A stretch of 64,000 nt of DNA from Fen-1273 sp963837815 (GTDB taxonomy: Bacteria; Bacteroidota; Ignavibacteria; UBA10030; UBA6906), in NCBI GenBank assembly GCA_963837815.1, contig CAWIOS010000015.1:434001-498000 (forward strand), written 5' to 3'. Made by a program: the position numbers and the translations under genes. Numbering within the stretch: the first letter of the stretch is position 1; each line of letters starts with the position of its first letter. Positions 53,449 through 62,420 of this stretch are shown piece by piece. Below the pieces are notes generated by a model, which saw only the letters and a program-made list of their open reading frames with translations, searched no databases and was not told the DNA's origin.

Positions 53449-55569
53449 CTACCGGATCACCAAGAGTCTGTGTACTGAGGCAGATTCCCCTGCGGTCAGC
53501 CGGTAGAAATACACCCCGCTCGCGATCCCTGTCCCGTCAAAGGTTGTTCGGTAGAGATTTCCCGGAACGGCATTCCCGTCGAACAGTGTGGTAACAGATT
53601 CGCCGAGTGTGTTGTAGAGCGTCAGCGTCGCTCGCCCCGGCTTCGCAACGGAGAATTCAATCACTGTCGTTGGATTGAACGGATTGGGGTAATTCTGACG
53701 CAATGAAAACACTGCCGGCACCTGCTGGACGTCGGGGATCCGGGACAGATCGACGTTCACCGACTCTGAATAATGATACGATCCATCGAGGTTTATCTGC
53801 TTCAAGCGATACGAAAGTGTGGAGTGGGGCGACGTGAGATCCGTATACTGGTACTGCTCGCTCTGGAGTGTCGTCCCGTGACCGGCGACAAACCCCCCCG
53901 CAAGTGCGGTGTATACCGGGTCGTTCCCGTCTTTCCGCTCGACGAGAAAGCCGTAGTTATTTGTTTCGCTTGTCGTCGTCCATCTGAGCGTCACCGCATC
54001 GACAGGAGAGACCGCGGCCGTAAACGACGAAAGAGCGATAGGGAGCGCCTCGTCGACTGTGAATGAGATCGAACCGCCGGCGTTTCCGATCGCGGAAAGG
54101 CTGAGTCCTCCCGTGCTTCCGGTTGAAAGAAACGGGGTTGGATCGGTCAGATCGTTGAGTGCCGTTCTCCCCAGGTCTGCGCTCATCGTTGCAAGCGAGT
54201 AATCCCCGTCCACCGTGAGCGTTCCCCCTTTGCGGTAAATATAAACCTCATCCGGCGGGCCCGCCGCGTCACCGATCCCGTCGGCTGACGTGTTGATCCG
54301 GTATACGATCAGACCTGTCCCGGGGAGGCCGGACTCGAATACCCCGGTGTTCCGCCTGTATTCTACCACGAAGTACTCTGTTGTGGACCGGGGGGAGGGA
54401 ATCCGGAAGGCGTTTCCGGTAACGCTCGTCAGGGGCTGAAGCGTGTACGTCCCGGGAGAAGTGATTTCGGGCAGCGAGGAGATCCAGTGACCGTACCGGA
54501 ACTTCATATAGGCCCCCATGTGTTGCGGGGGAGTCGAGTTGAACGCCATCAAGTCCCATCCGCCGACCGGATCCATGCCATCGAACGAATAGTGATACAG
54601 ATCGGGCGCCCCCAGCGTATGGAACATTTCGTGGCAGATAACCGAGCTCCCTTCGACTGCGATGAATCCCTGCACGTTGAGATTATAAAACCATGTCCCC
54701 TTGCCGTGAATCGTTCCTCCCGGCACAGTCCCCCTGTGGGGCCAAAGGAGATTCGACCATGCTCCCGTTTCCCCTTCGACAATGAAGCAGATGTTGTCAA
54801 CCAGTCCGTCGTTGTTCGAATCGATGTTCAGCGTGTCCGGAACCTGGTTTTGCACGGCGTTGACGGCCCGGAGGAGGAGTGAGTCCTCTCTCCCCGCCTT
54901 GCCTGCGCTGTCGTACCCGGTGGGATTCAGGACTGAATCATAGGGCATGTAATAGGCCCGCGGGTTGATGTCCTGGTAGGAGACGATCTGTCCCCCGGCC
55001 GGTGTAGGGTAGAAGGAAGAATTGATCGTGAGCTGGTTGTAAGAGACCTCTTTGTAGTATGCCAGCAGAGAGGTTGACGTGGGGGAATTGCCGTTAAAAT
55101 ACTCGGCGTACGTTGAGAGCGGATCAGCAAATTCGTCCTGATCGCTGAACCGGACGAAAATAACCACATTGTTTATCGTGCCGGTTGTGGGCGAGGCGGC
55201 CGTACCGGAGACCCGCGCGACTGCGCGTGATCGGAGCCGTTCACGTTCCCCGGGCGGAGCGATAGCGTATCTCGGTATGCCGAGCGAAACGGGATTGACC
55301 CGTCCGGCGATGGCACCCGTGCAGACCACGTTCCCCCCCTTCAGCGTGGCATACTCGTAATACCCCGTCAGGGGGTTGCGGAGGATCGTGAACCCGTTGG
55401 CATCATGCAGCCAGTTGTAGTACTCGTCTCCGCTCGCGAAACACCTGAGCGTATCCCCTCCGGGCTGAACCACCCTGACGGGGACATTCTGGAGGTATCC
55501 GGAATGCGCATTCCCGAAGGAGAAAACGAGCGCCGCGATTGAGAGAACAGCAAACCCCGTGATGCGCAT
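53449..55569 (-). CDS. M6-family metalloprotease with T9SS sorting domain
   Basis: A 706-residue secreted protease. The signal peptide ends near NAHSG. The N-terminal part has DEYYNWLHDANGFTILRN, typical of M6 propeptides. The catalytic domain has ICHEMFHTLGAPDLYH near residues 306-321, the HExxHxxGxxD zinc motif of immune-inhibitor-A type metalloproteases. Calcium-type loops such as DSNNDGLVDN occur upstream. After an FnIII-like region (VTLRWTTTSETNNYGFLVER) a T9SS tail ends the protein (LRQNYPNPFNPTTVIEFSV, IASGVYFYRL). It is likely to degrade extracellular protein and be surface-attached. All zinc ligands are present. Confidence 0.93.
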   Translation of the reverse strand: MRITGFAVLSIAALVFSFGNAHSGYLQNVPVRVVQPGGDTLRCFASGDEYYNWLHDANGFTILRNPLTGYYEYATLKGGNVVCTGAIAGRVNPVSLGIPRYAIAPPGERERLRSRAVARVSGTAASPTTGTINNVVIFVRFSDQDEFADPLSTYAEYFNGNSPTSTSLLAYYKEVSYNQLTINSSFYPTPAGGQIVSYQDINPRAYYMPYDSVLNPTGYDSAGKAGREDSLLLRAVNAVQNQVPDTLNIDSNNDGLVDNICFIVEGETGAWSNLLWPHRGTVPGGTIHGKGTWFYNLNVQGFIAVEGSSVICHEMFHTLGAPDLYHYSFDGMDPVGGWDLMAFNSTPPQHMGAYMKFRYGHWISSLPEITSPGTYTLQPLTSVTGNAFRIPSPRSTTEYFVVEYRRNTGVFESGLPGTGLIVYRINTSADGIGDAAGPPDEVYIYRKGGTLTVDGDYSLATMSADLGRTALNDLTDPTPFLSTGSTGGLSLSAIGNAGGSISFTVDEALPIALSSFTAAVSPVDAVTLRWTTTSETNNYGFLVERKDGNDPVYTALAGGFVAGHGTTLQSEQYQYTDLTSPHSTLSYRLKQINLDGSYHYSESVNVDLSRIPDVQQVPAVFSLRQNYPNPFNPTTVIEFSVAKPGRATLTLYNTLGESVTTLFDGNAVPGNLYRTTFDGTGIASGVYFYRLTAGESASVHRLLVIR

Positions 55570-55789
55570 GATGCCTTTCTGGTGGGGGGAGGTGAGATGC
55601 CGGTATACCCTTCAAAAGAATGTAATCAGGATTGACATGCAATCTCTTGCGTTGGATCACCTGCTTATGTGACCTTTTTTTTATAATATTGCTTTCACGA
55701 TCCGCTCTTGAATCTCTTCGTTCTTCCGCCCGATATTGATATTGCCTGCAAATGGCGGAATCTTCATGTTAACCCGGAAGGCATACGGC

Positions 55790-57523
55790 ATGAAGCACCT
55801 CTCCAGAGTGATTCTCTTTTTCGCCGCGGTACTGACATCGGTGACAGCGGCGCCGATTGTGGCATTCGCTCAGGGCACAGCGGAAGGGGCCGCACGCAAC
55901 CCCGCACTCCAGGCTCTCGCGGCGCGGTTCTTTGCATGGCGCGCAACCGTGCAGCCCTGCTCGGGTGATGACATCCCCCGCGTCGAGCGTCCGCTGGGAT
56001 GGACTCCGCTCGTCTCTCCCGAGGACCTGAGCAATCAGAAGCGGATCTACACGGAATTCAAGTTCATGCTGAGCCAGATTCCCCGCACCGCGTGGACGCG
56101 GACAGACAGCGTCGACTACATGTTGCTCCGCTCGGGGATAGAACGGATGAACTGGGAGCTGAATGTCCTGAAGACGCCATTCAGGGATCCGGAATTCTAC
56201 GTCCAGCAGACGCTGGGAGCGGTGTACGAGCTCCTTGTAATAAGCTCCCCCATGACTGATCTGCGGGCAGAGGATATCATACGACGGATTGCTTCCATAC
56301 CCGCAACACTCAGGTACGCCCGGATAAACCTGACGGAGCCCGTTCAGCCGTTTGCGAAGCTCGCGGTGAGTGGCTTCGGCGACGCCCGCGCGCGCCTCTA
56401 CAGGGTGGCGGCCGGGCTTCAGCCTCTCATGAAGCCGCAGTTCCAGCCTCCTCTTGCCGCCGCAGTCGATTCCGCAACCACGGCGATCGAGTCGTTCGTC
56501 TCCGATCTTCAGCAGAGGATTCCCGCGATGCCTGGGGATTTCAGCCCGGGAAAGGACGCATACGCGTATTTTCTGAAGAACATTGCGCTCATCCCTTTAT
56601 CGACGGCGGAGATGCTGACGATCGGAAAAACGGAATTTGACCGCTCAGCCTTCTCCGAGATGATGGAAAAGGTGCGCGACGCGGGGATGCCCGAATTGCC
56701 CATATTCCCATCCTCTGCTGAACAGATCGAGCAGTCCCGCCTTGATGAAATCGCGATCAGGGAATTCCTCGAAGAGAAAGACTTGCTCACAATTCCGTCA
56801 TGGCTAAAGCACTACAGGAACAGGCTGCTCCCCCCAGCGGTTGCGGTCCTTTCCCCGGTGGGGGAGACGGACGACCTTACGTCTGAGACGCGGCGGGATG
56901 AAGACGGTGTGTCGTATATCCCCGAGCCGACGCCCGGTCTCTCGTTCTTCCGGATTGCATCAGCGAGGGATCCCCGCCCGATCATCATTCACGAAGGGGT
57001 TCCCGGGCATTACTGCCAGCTCTGCCTCTCATGGGCGAACGAGGATTCCATCCGGCGCCACTTCATCGACTCGGGCCCGATCGAAGGATGGGGGTTCTAC
57101 GTGGAGGAGATGCTTCTCCAGGGGGGACTCTTCGACGCCGATCGTCCCCGGACACGGGAAACGATCTACCGGTTCATGCGCCTCCGCGCTCTCCGGGTTG
57201 AAGCGGACATACGTCTTGCGGTGGGTGAGTTTACGATTAGGGATGCGGCCGCCTTTCTCGAGAAGAGCGTTCCCATGGACAGGCAGACAGCGCTGGACGA
57301 AGCGGCGTCGTTCGCAGCGAACCCGGGTCAGGGGATCTCTTACCAGATCGGGAAGGCGCAGATCGAAGCGTTCCTGAGGGATGCAAGGCTCCGGAAGGGG
57401 GATGCCTTCAAACTCAGGGATTTCCATGATTATATTGCGAAAAACGGAAACGTCCCTGTCGCCCTCCTCAGATGGGAGTACCTTGGAATGAGAGACCAGG
57501 TCGATTCGCTCTGGGGAGAGTGA
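55790..57523 (+). CDS. DUF885-family putative exported metallopeptidase
   Basis: A 577-residue protein starting at the ATG at 55790, preceded by GGAAGG. The signal peptide ends near IVAFAQG (25). Two signatures of DUF885 are clear: IIIHEGVPGHYCQLCLSW near residue 400 (HExxxH type) and GPIEGWGFYVEEMLLQGG near residue 430. The family is distantly related to thermolysin-like or carboxypeptidase-type zinc peptidases, although for most members activity is only predicted. It is in the periplasm or outside the cell. A longer frame starting at 55736 lacks a signal-like N-terminus. The 220-bp upstream gap is shared with the divergent M6 protease. Confidence 0.88.
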   Translation: MKHLSRVILFFAAVLTSVTAAPIVAFAQGTAEGAARNPALQALAARFFAWRATVQPCSGDDIPRVERPLGWTPLVSPEDLSNQKRIYTEFKFMLSQIPRTAWTRTDSVDYMLLRSGIERMNWELNVLKTPFRDPEFYVQQTLGAVYELLVISSPMTDLRAEDIIRRIASIPATLRYARINLTEPVQPFAKLAVSGFGDARARLYRVAAGLQPLMKPQFQPPLAAAVDSATTAIESFVSDLQQRIPAMPGDFSPGKDAYAYFLKNIALIPLSTAEMLTIGKTEFDRSAFSEMMEKVRDAGMPELPIFPSSAEQIEQSRLDEIAIREFLEEKDLLTIPSWLKHYRNRLLPPAVAVLSPVGETDDLTSETRRDEDGVSYIPEPTPGLSFFRIASARDPRPIIIHEGVPGHYCQLCLSWANEDSIRRHFIDSGPIEGWGFYVEEMLLQGGLFDADRPRTRETIYRFMRLRALRVEADIRLAVGEFTIRDAAAFLEKSVPMDRQTALDEAASFAANPGQGISYQIGKAQIEAFLRDARLRKGDAFKLRDFHDYIAKNGNVPVALLRWEYLGMRDQVDSLWGE

Positions 57524-57583
57524 GCGGCTTTTACTTTCCCTGATATATGCTTACCATGGACAAATGAGCGTACAAGGCGGCAA

Positions 57584-59115
57584 ATGGACCCGATGATCGG
57601 CAAGAAAATCGAACCGTACGAAATCCAGGAAATCCTCGGACGCGGCGGGATGGGGGTCGTCTACCGCGCGCGCGATACGAAGCTCGAACGTGACGTGGCC
57701 ATCAAAATGATGGACATTCAGTATGCAAGCGATCCGAACTTTCTGAAGCGGTTCCAGTCCGAGGCAAAGGCGCTCGCCCGGTTGCAGGACCCGAATATCG
57801 TCTCGATTTTTTCTCTCCTGGAAACCCCCGACGGCATTTGCATCGTCATGGAGTACGTCAAGGGAATGACGCTCGCCAGGCTCCTCATTCCCCAGGCGGC
57901 GCTCCCGATCCCGAGGGTGATCACGATATTCAAGCAGTTGCTTCAGGCGCTCGGACACGCTCACAAGGAAGGGGTCATACACAGGGACATCAAGCCTGCA
58001 AACATCATCGTCGGCGACGAAGATCGGATCAAGATCGCGGACTTCGGTCTTGCGAAGGTGAAACAGGAATTTGCGGCGACGGCGACGCAGGGGACCGCAG
58101 GCACGCTCTATTATATGTCCCCCGAGCAGTTCAAGGGATTGAAGCAGGTGGACAACCGGGGGGATATCTACTCAGCGGGGATGACGCTCTACGAATGCCT
58201 GGCGGGGAAGCTCCCGTTCGGACTCGAGGATTCGTATTACACGATCGCTCAGCAGGTCGTGCACGGACAGGTCCCCCCCCCGAAACGGTGAACCTCGACA
58301 TCCCCGGGGGGCTCATTGCTATCGTCAAAAAGATGATCGCCTGCGAGCTGAAGGACCGGTATCAGACTGCGGAAGAGGTCGTCAGGGATCTCGAGGAGTT
58401 CGAGAGATCAGGCTGGATCGGCTCAGGCGGAAAAGGGAAGGGTGCACTCGGGGGCCCGAAGGCGTGGATCGCAGCCGCAGCGGTCGTTGCATTGGTTGTC
58501 GTCGCAGGGTTCTTCGTTCTCCGTCCGTCCGCCGTCCCCCCTGCAACCGCCGGATCTGACACCACGCATGCGAAAGCTCACCGCGAAACATCACCCGCCG
58601 GCCAATCCTCGAAGGATCTGGCCGCAGCGGAGAAGTCTGTCCCTTCCGGTGAACCATCCGCGGCAAAGCTCTCCGGCTCGGGCGCGGTTTTCGGACCCGT
58701 GTCGGAGAAGAAGGCTCCCCCCCCGGGTGAAGGCGAGTCCCACCCGGCAGAGACTGCAAAGAGCGCGGAGCCTGCCGGGAAGGTCGAGACGCTTCCGGAT
58801 AACGGCGGGGATCCGCCGCCCAATCTCCCGGTTGACGTCGAACCGAAGGTCATCTCGCGCGCCGAGCCGGATTATCCCGATATGCAGAAGCGGGGGGGCG
58901 TGACGGGGGATGTGAGGCTCCTCGTCCTCGTTGACAGGGAAGGGAAAGTGCAGAAAGTCCGCGTGCAGTCATACGATGCCGAAGCGTTCATCAATCCCGC
59001 CATCGAGGCGGCCCGGCAATGTGTGTTCTCCCCTGCCATCATGAACAAAGTGAAGGTCAGAGCGTGGGCCCCCCTGAAAATCAGGTTCGGAGCCCGGCAG
59101 GACGAAGGGCAATGA
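57584..59115 (+). CDS. Ser/Thr protein kinase - TonB C-terminal domain fusion, frameshifted at C9 tract
   Basis: The kinase domain reads from the ATG at 57584: GRGGMGVVYRA (19-29), K41, HRDIKPANI near 132 and IADFGLAK near 150, all catalytic residues present. The frame stops at 58291 just after nine C (58273-58281). One more C would continue VPPPETVNLDIPGGLIAIV, completing the kinase lobe. A TM (about 293-313, WIAAAAVVALVVVAGFFVL), a Pro/Glu-rich linker and a TonB C-terminal domain follow (PDYPDMQKRGGVTGDVRLL, EAARQCVFSPA), for about 510 residues in total. The kinase would be cytoplasmic and the TonB part periplasmic. The break may be sequencing error, mutation or phase variation; without it only a soluble kinase lacking its C-lobe end is made. 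Confidence 0.85.
58273..58281 (+). other. C9 homopolymer at kinase frameshift
   Basis: Nine consecutive C end the kinase frame at a TGA 8 bp later (58289-58291). C10 (or C7) would restore the fusion. Tracts of this length are prone to slippage in cells and to miscounting by sequencers. Confidence 0.85.
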
Positions 59116-59150
59116 CGCAATCGTACTCACCCCTCAACCGGAGGCCAGCA

Positions 59151-59513
59151 ATGAAACGTGCCACTCTGTTAACCCTCGTATTGATTGTCGCCTCAACCGC
59201 TTCAGCGCAGAAGCTCACGTTTCAGAAAGGAAGCTTCTCGCCGAACTACACAACCGAAGACTGGAATATCGACAAGGGGGACGGCCCCAGGTCCTGCAAG
59301 GTGTTCGTGCAGTTTGACACCCCGTTTCTCTCCGCTCCCACGGTTCTGGTGAATCTCACAGGCATCGATGCGCCGACCGACCACAACCTGCGGGTGTCGC
59401 TGAAAGTTGAAAAGGTGAGCGTCAGCGGATTCCTCCTGAAGATTGAAACATGGCAGGACAGCCACATCAACGCAGTTGAAGGAACCTGGTTCGCGATAAG
59501 CAGGAACGATTGA
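59151..59513 (+). CDS. secreted H-type lectin domain protein
   Basis: A 120-residue protein starting at the ATG at 59151, behind GGAGG. The signal peptide ends near TASAQ (19). The rest is one small beta-sandwich with the H-type lectin pattern: FQKGSFSPNYTTEDWNI, then KVFVQFDTPFLSAPTVLV, NLRVSLKVEKVSVSGFLLKI and GTWFAIS at the end. H-type lectins bind GalNAc and related sugars and usually form hexamers. It lies 35 bp after the kinase-TonB gene and may be co-transcribed. Which sugar it binds here is unknown. Confidence 0.78.
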   Translation: MKRATLLTLVLIVASTASAQKLTFQKGSFSPNYTTEDWNIDKGDGPRSCKVFVQFDTPFLSAPTVLVNLTGIDAPTDHNLRVSLKVEKVSVSGFLLKIETWQDSHINAVEGTWFAISRND

Positions 59514-59846
59514 ACCCTCCGCGCTGGATACGAAGTAATTCGACTTGAATGATCTCATCCGGAGTGATGTTCTCCGGGGAGCAATCATTTCGCGAAGTTT
59601 CGTCGAGTGTCGTTGAATCTGGCACCCTTGAGTCCTCCGCTATCCGATGTAATCACAGATTTATCTCCACCTAAAATAAACTGCGCCGCGTGTGCGCATA
59701 CACATTGCGTCTTGCCGTGCTCTTCAGTAGGTTCGTAAAGTTGCGAAGTTCATTCGAGGGGCCTTCTTCATCGTAAACGAAGAAGGCCTTGGTGCATACG
59801 GGGTCATTCGGCCCCCGGATTAATCAGAATACTGCTGGTGAATGGA
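59514..59846. other. 333-bp gap with a strong hairpin
   Basis: No supported gene. The only structure is the inverted repeat at 59760-59788. The remainder is somewhat AT-richer than neighbouring genes and should hold the promoter of the sensor kinase. Confidence 0.5.
59760..59788. terminator. perfect 10-bp inverted repeat
   Basis: GGCCTTCTTC and GAAGAAGGCC pair across the 9-nt loop ATCGTAAAC. No T-run follows on either strand, so it may be a factor-assisted terminator for the lectin operon or an RNA/protein element upstream of the kinase. Confidence 0.45.
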
Positions 59847-61427
59847 ATGCGTCTTGGTGACGGCGAGAAGATTCAGGGAGACACGGACCCGCAGCGGACC
59901 TCCGGGATCATTCGCATTGCTGCGGGGATCGGTGCGTGCGGATTCCTTATCCTTGGCGCCGTCAGGTATGCCTCAGGCACCCCCGGATTTGCTCCGACGC
60001 TCATTATTGGTGGGATCCTCTCGCTTCTGGCAATCTGGATTAACAGGAAGGGGTATGCGGTTCTGTCCGGCGTTCTCTTTGTGTGCGTCCTCGCTGGAAT
60101 CGCCGTCTTTCTCATGCTGTCGTCGGAGGGGACGCATGACGCGGCACTTCTCACGTTCCCCGGCATACTCATCCTGGCAGCACTGACGGTTCCGCGAAAA
60201 CCGTATATCGTGGTGGCGGCCTTTGTCGTCCTGATTCCCGGAGTCGTGGGAATCCTCGAAATGAGCGGGAAGATCGTCAACGTCTACAGCGGCAACACTG
60301 ATTTTCTTCAGGTGTTTGACATAACGGTCATACTCATCCTGACCGCGGCCGCTGTAGAGCTCATGACCGCGACGGTGACGGGAAGCGCCGCGCGGGCCCG
60401 GATGAGCGAGGCGCGATTCCGCCTTCTCTTCAATAACAGCAGCGAATCGATTTTCGTGTTCAGCTCCATCGGGCCTGATGGGATCCCGGAACAAATCATC
60501 GAAGTCAACGACATCGCCTGCAATCAACTCGGATACACACGCGGTGAGATTATCAGGCTCCGCCCTCCTGACATTTTTCAGGAGGAAAGCAGAGGGTCGA
60601 TGGCCAGAGGATTCTCCCGGCTCAGGGCCGAAGGAAGCGCGGTCTGCGAGGGCGCATACAGGACGAAGGAGGGGGTGCAAATACCCGTGGAAGTGAGCAT
60701 GCAGCTCTTCGACATGCAGGGGAAGGAAGCGATCATTTCGAACGCGCGGGACATCACGGAGCGGAAACGCGCCGATGATCTCATCAGATCCGCGCTCCGG
60801 GAGAAAGAGGTCCTTCTCCGCGAGGTCCATCACAGGGTGAAGAACAACATGCAGGTGGTCTCGAGCCTTCTCAATCTACAGGCGTCCCAGACGCAGGACG
60901 GGGTCACGAAAGCGGTGCTGGAAGAGAGCAGGCAGAGGGTCAGATCGATCGCCATCGTACACGAAAAGCTGTACAATTCCTCAAATCTCGCCAGCATCGA
61001 TTTCAGCGTCTACATGAAAAGCGTTGCGGACGAACTTCTCAGAACGTTCGGCAGGTCGGAAATCTCGTGCGTCCTTGATCTGGAATCGATCCTTTTCGAG
61101 ATCGACCAGGCGATACCGGCCGGACTTATCGTCAATGAACTTCTCACGAACGCCTTGACTCACGCGTTCCCCTCCGGTAATCGCGGGACCGTCCGTGTCG
61201 GCCTTCGTTCAATCGGTGGTGATCAGGTGGAGCTCGTCGTCCGGGACGACGGTGTCGGTTTCCCGGTGGGGATCAATATTCCCGCGGCCACCACGATGGG
61301 CCTGGCGATCGTCCGTACACTCGTCGAACAGATGCACGGGACTATTGCCGTCGACGGGACGAACGGCACGACGTGTACCGTCCGTTTCGCTCTCAATAAG
61401 AGAATTGACCCTTCTGCCGTTTCCTGA
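59847..61427 (+). CDS. membrane-bound PAS sensor histidine kinase (HisKA_2 type)
   Basis: About 526 residues. Five or six hydrophobic segments occupy residues about 20-175 (IIRIAAGIGACGFLILGAV, TVILILTAAAVELMTATV). A PAS domain follows (RFRLLFNNSSESIFVFSSI to ISNARDITERKRAD). The kinase core has LLREVHHRVKNNMQVVSSLL with the phosphoacceptor His near 328 and an ATPase domain (GLIVNELLTNALTHAFPSG, VRDDGVGFPVG, TTMGLAIVRTLVEQMHG). This is the HisKA_2/HATPase_c type often paired with sigma-factor or LytTR-like systems. No receiver or partner regulator is adjacent. An in-frame GTG at 59838 is an alternative start. Confidence 0.88.
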   Translation: MRLGDGEKIQGDTDPQRTSGIIRIAAGIGACGFLILGAVRYASGTPGFAPTLIIGGILSLLAIWINRKGYAVLSGVLFVCVLAGIAVFLMLSSEGTHDAALLTFPGILILAALTVPRKPYIVVAAFVVLIPGVVGILEMSGKIVNVYSGNTDFLQVFDITVILILTAAAVELMTATVTGSAARARMSEARFRLLFNNSSESIFVFSSIGPDGIPEQIIEVNDIACNQLGYTRGEIIRLRPPDIFQEESRGSMARGFSRLRAEGSAVCEGAYRTKEGVQIPVEVSMQLFDMQGKEAIISNARDITERKRADDLIRSALREKEVLLREVHHRVKNNMQVVSSLLNLQASQTQDGVTKAVLEESRQRVRSIAIVHEKLYNSSNLASIDFSVYMKSVADELLRTFGRSEISCVLDLESILFEIDQAIPAGLIVNELLTNALTHAFPSGNRGTVRVGLRSIGGDQVELVVRDDGVGFPVGINIPAATTMGLAIVRTLVEQMHGTIAVDGTNGTTCTVRFALNKRIDPSAVS

Positions 61428-61449
61428 TTTGATCCTCAATCCTCAATTG

Positions 61450-62319
61450 TCAATCAGTCTTCTCTTTGTAGTTCAAGAGCGCCCCTTTCGCCAGGTTCAC
61501 AACCATTTCCCGCAGTATTTCAGGTTCCAGCACAGTGACACCGGGCCCTCTGCTCACCGCCCAGGTTGCCACTTCCTGGAGAGAATTCACCGTGGCTTCG
61601 AACACGATCGATCCGTCTCCGTTCTCCGTGATCACCTGTGTTTCCATCATCTGCCTCGGCTTCAGCCGTTCCGCCCAGATGCTGGAGAGATGTATTCTGA
61701 TCCGGTGCTTGTCCGCGCCCACCCAGCTCCGGAATGAATAGCGGAACATCTCGTCGATCTCTTCTTGCGGGACTTTCTTGAATTTTCTCTCCGTCGGCTT
61801 GATGAGAAGCATCTTGTCGAGGAGATACTGTTTGATCCGCCCGTCGTTCACCGCAAGAACCCTCCAGTACCCCTCGCTGCTGAATATGATAAGAGGCTGG
61901 AGCTCCCGTCCGCGTTCGATCCCGTGTTCGTCCTTCTGGTAATCCACGAGCGCAATCGTGTTGCTCTCGATGCATCGCTGGAGTGCAACAACGATGCTCA
62001 GTGCCTTCAGTTTCTGCTTCTTCACAAGGAGCGTCGTCGCCTTGTCGAATCCGCTGGTGGAGTTGCATATCCCCATGTACTGGAGGACGAGCTCCCTGAT
62101 CAGCTTCGCCTCCACCTTCCCGTCGAGGCACAGACCCTTGCTCTTTTCCGAGTGTATCGGGATCCCGATGCTCCTCAGCTCCTGCATGTCCCGCTTGATC
62201 GTCGGTATGTCCCGGCCGAAAATCACCGCAAAATCCGCGTCTTTCAGCCGGTCCGTATTAGCGACCGCGAGGCCGAGCATCTCGATTTGCCGCTTTACCT
62301 TGGTCTGTACTTCAAGCAT
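61450..62319 (-). CDS. WYL-domain transcriptional regulator
   Basis: A 289-residue protein with an N-terminal helix-turn-helix-like region (FGRDIPTIKRDMQELRSIGI) and the WYL domain after it (IALVDYQKDEHGIERGRELQPL, YWRVLAVNDGRIKQYLLDKM). The C-terminal extension (WCX-like) ends WAVSRGPGVTVLEPEILREM. WYL regulators sense nucleic acid or nucleotides in many systems, including defence islands, but are also common general regulators. It faces the divergent DUF932-like gene, whose promoter lies in the 101-bp gap between them, so it may control that pair. Confidence 0.87.
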   Translation of the reverse strand: MLEVQTKVKRQIEMLGLAVANTDRLKDADFAVIFGRDIPTIKRDMQELRSIGIPIHSEKSKGLCLDGKVEAKLIRELVLQYMGICNSTSGFDKATTLLVKKQKLKALSIVVALQRCIESNTIALVDYQKDEHGIERGRELQPLIIFSSEGYWRVLAVNDGRIKQYLLDKMLLIKPTERKFKKVPQEEIDEMFRYSFRSWVGADKHRIRIHLSSIWAERLKPRQMMETQVITENGDGSIVFEATVNSLQEVATWAVSRGPGVTVLEPEILREMVVNLAKGALLNYKEKTD

Positions 62320-62420
62320 GATACACCTGTCGAATTTGTATCAGCCGATGAGACTGTCCGGGGGGTAAGATATGTTAACTTGGATTCAGAAAACAGAAGC
62401 AGAAGCGGGATCGGCAGATC

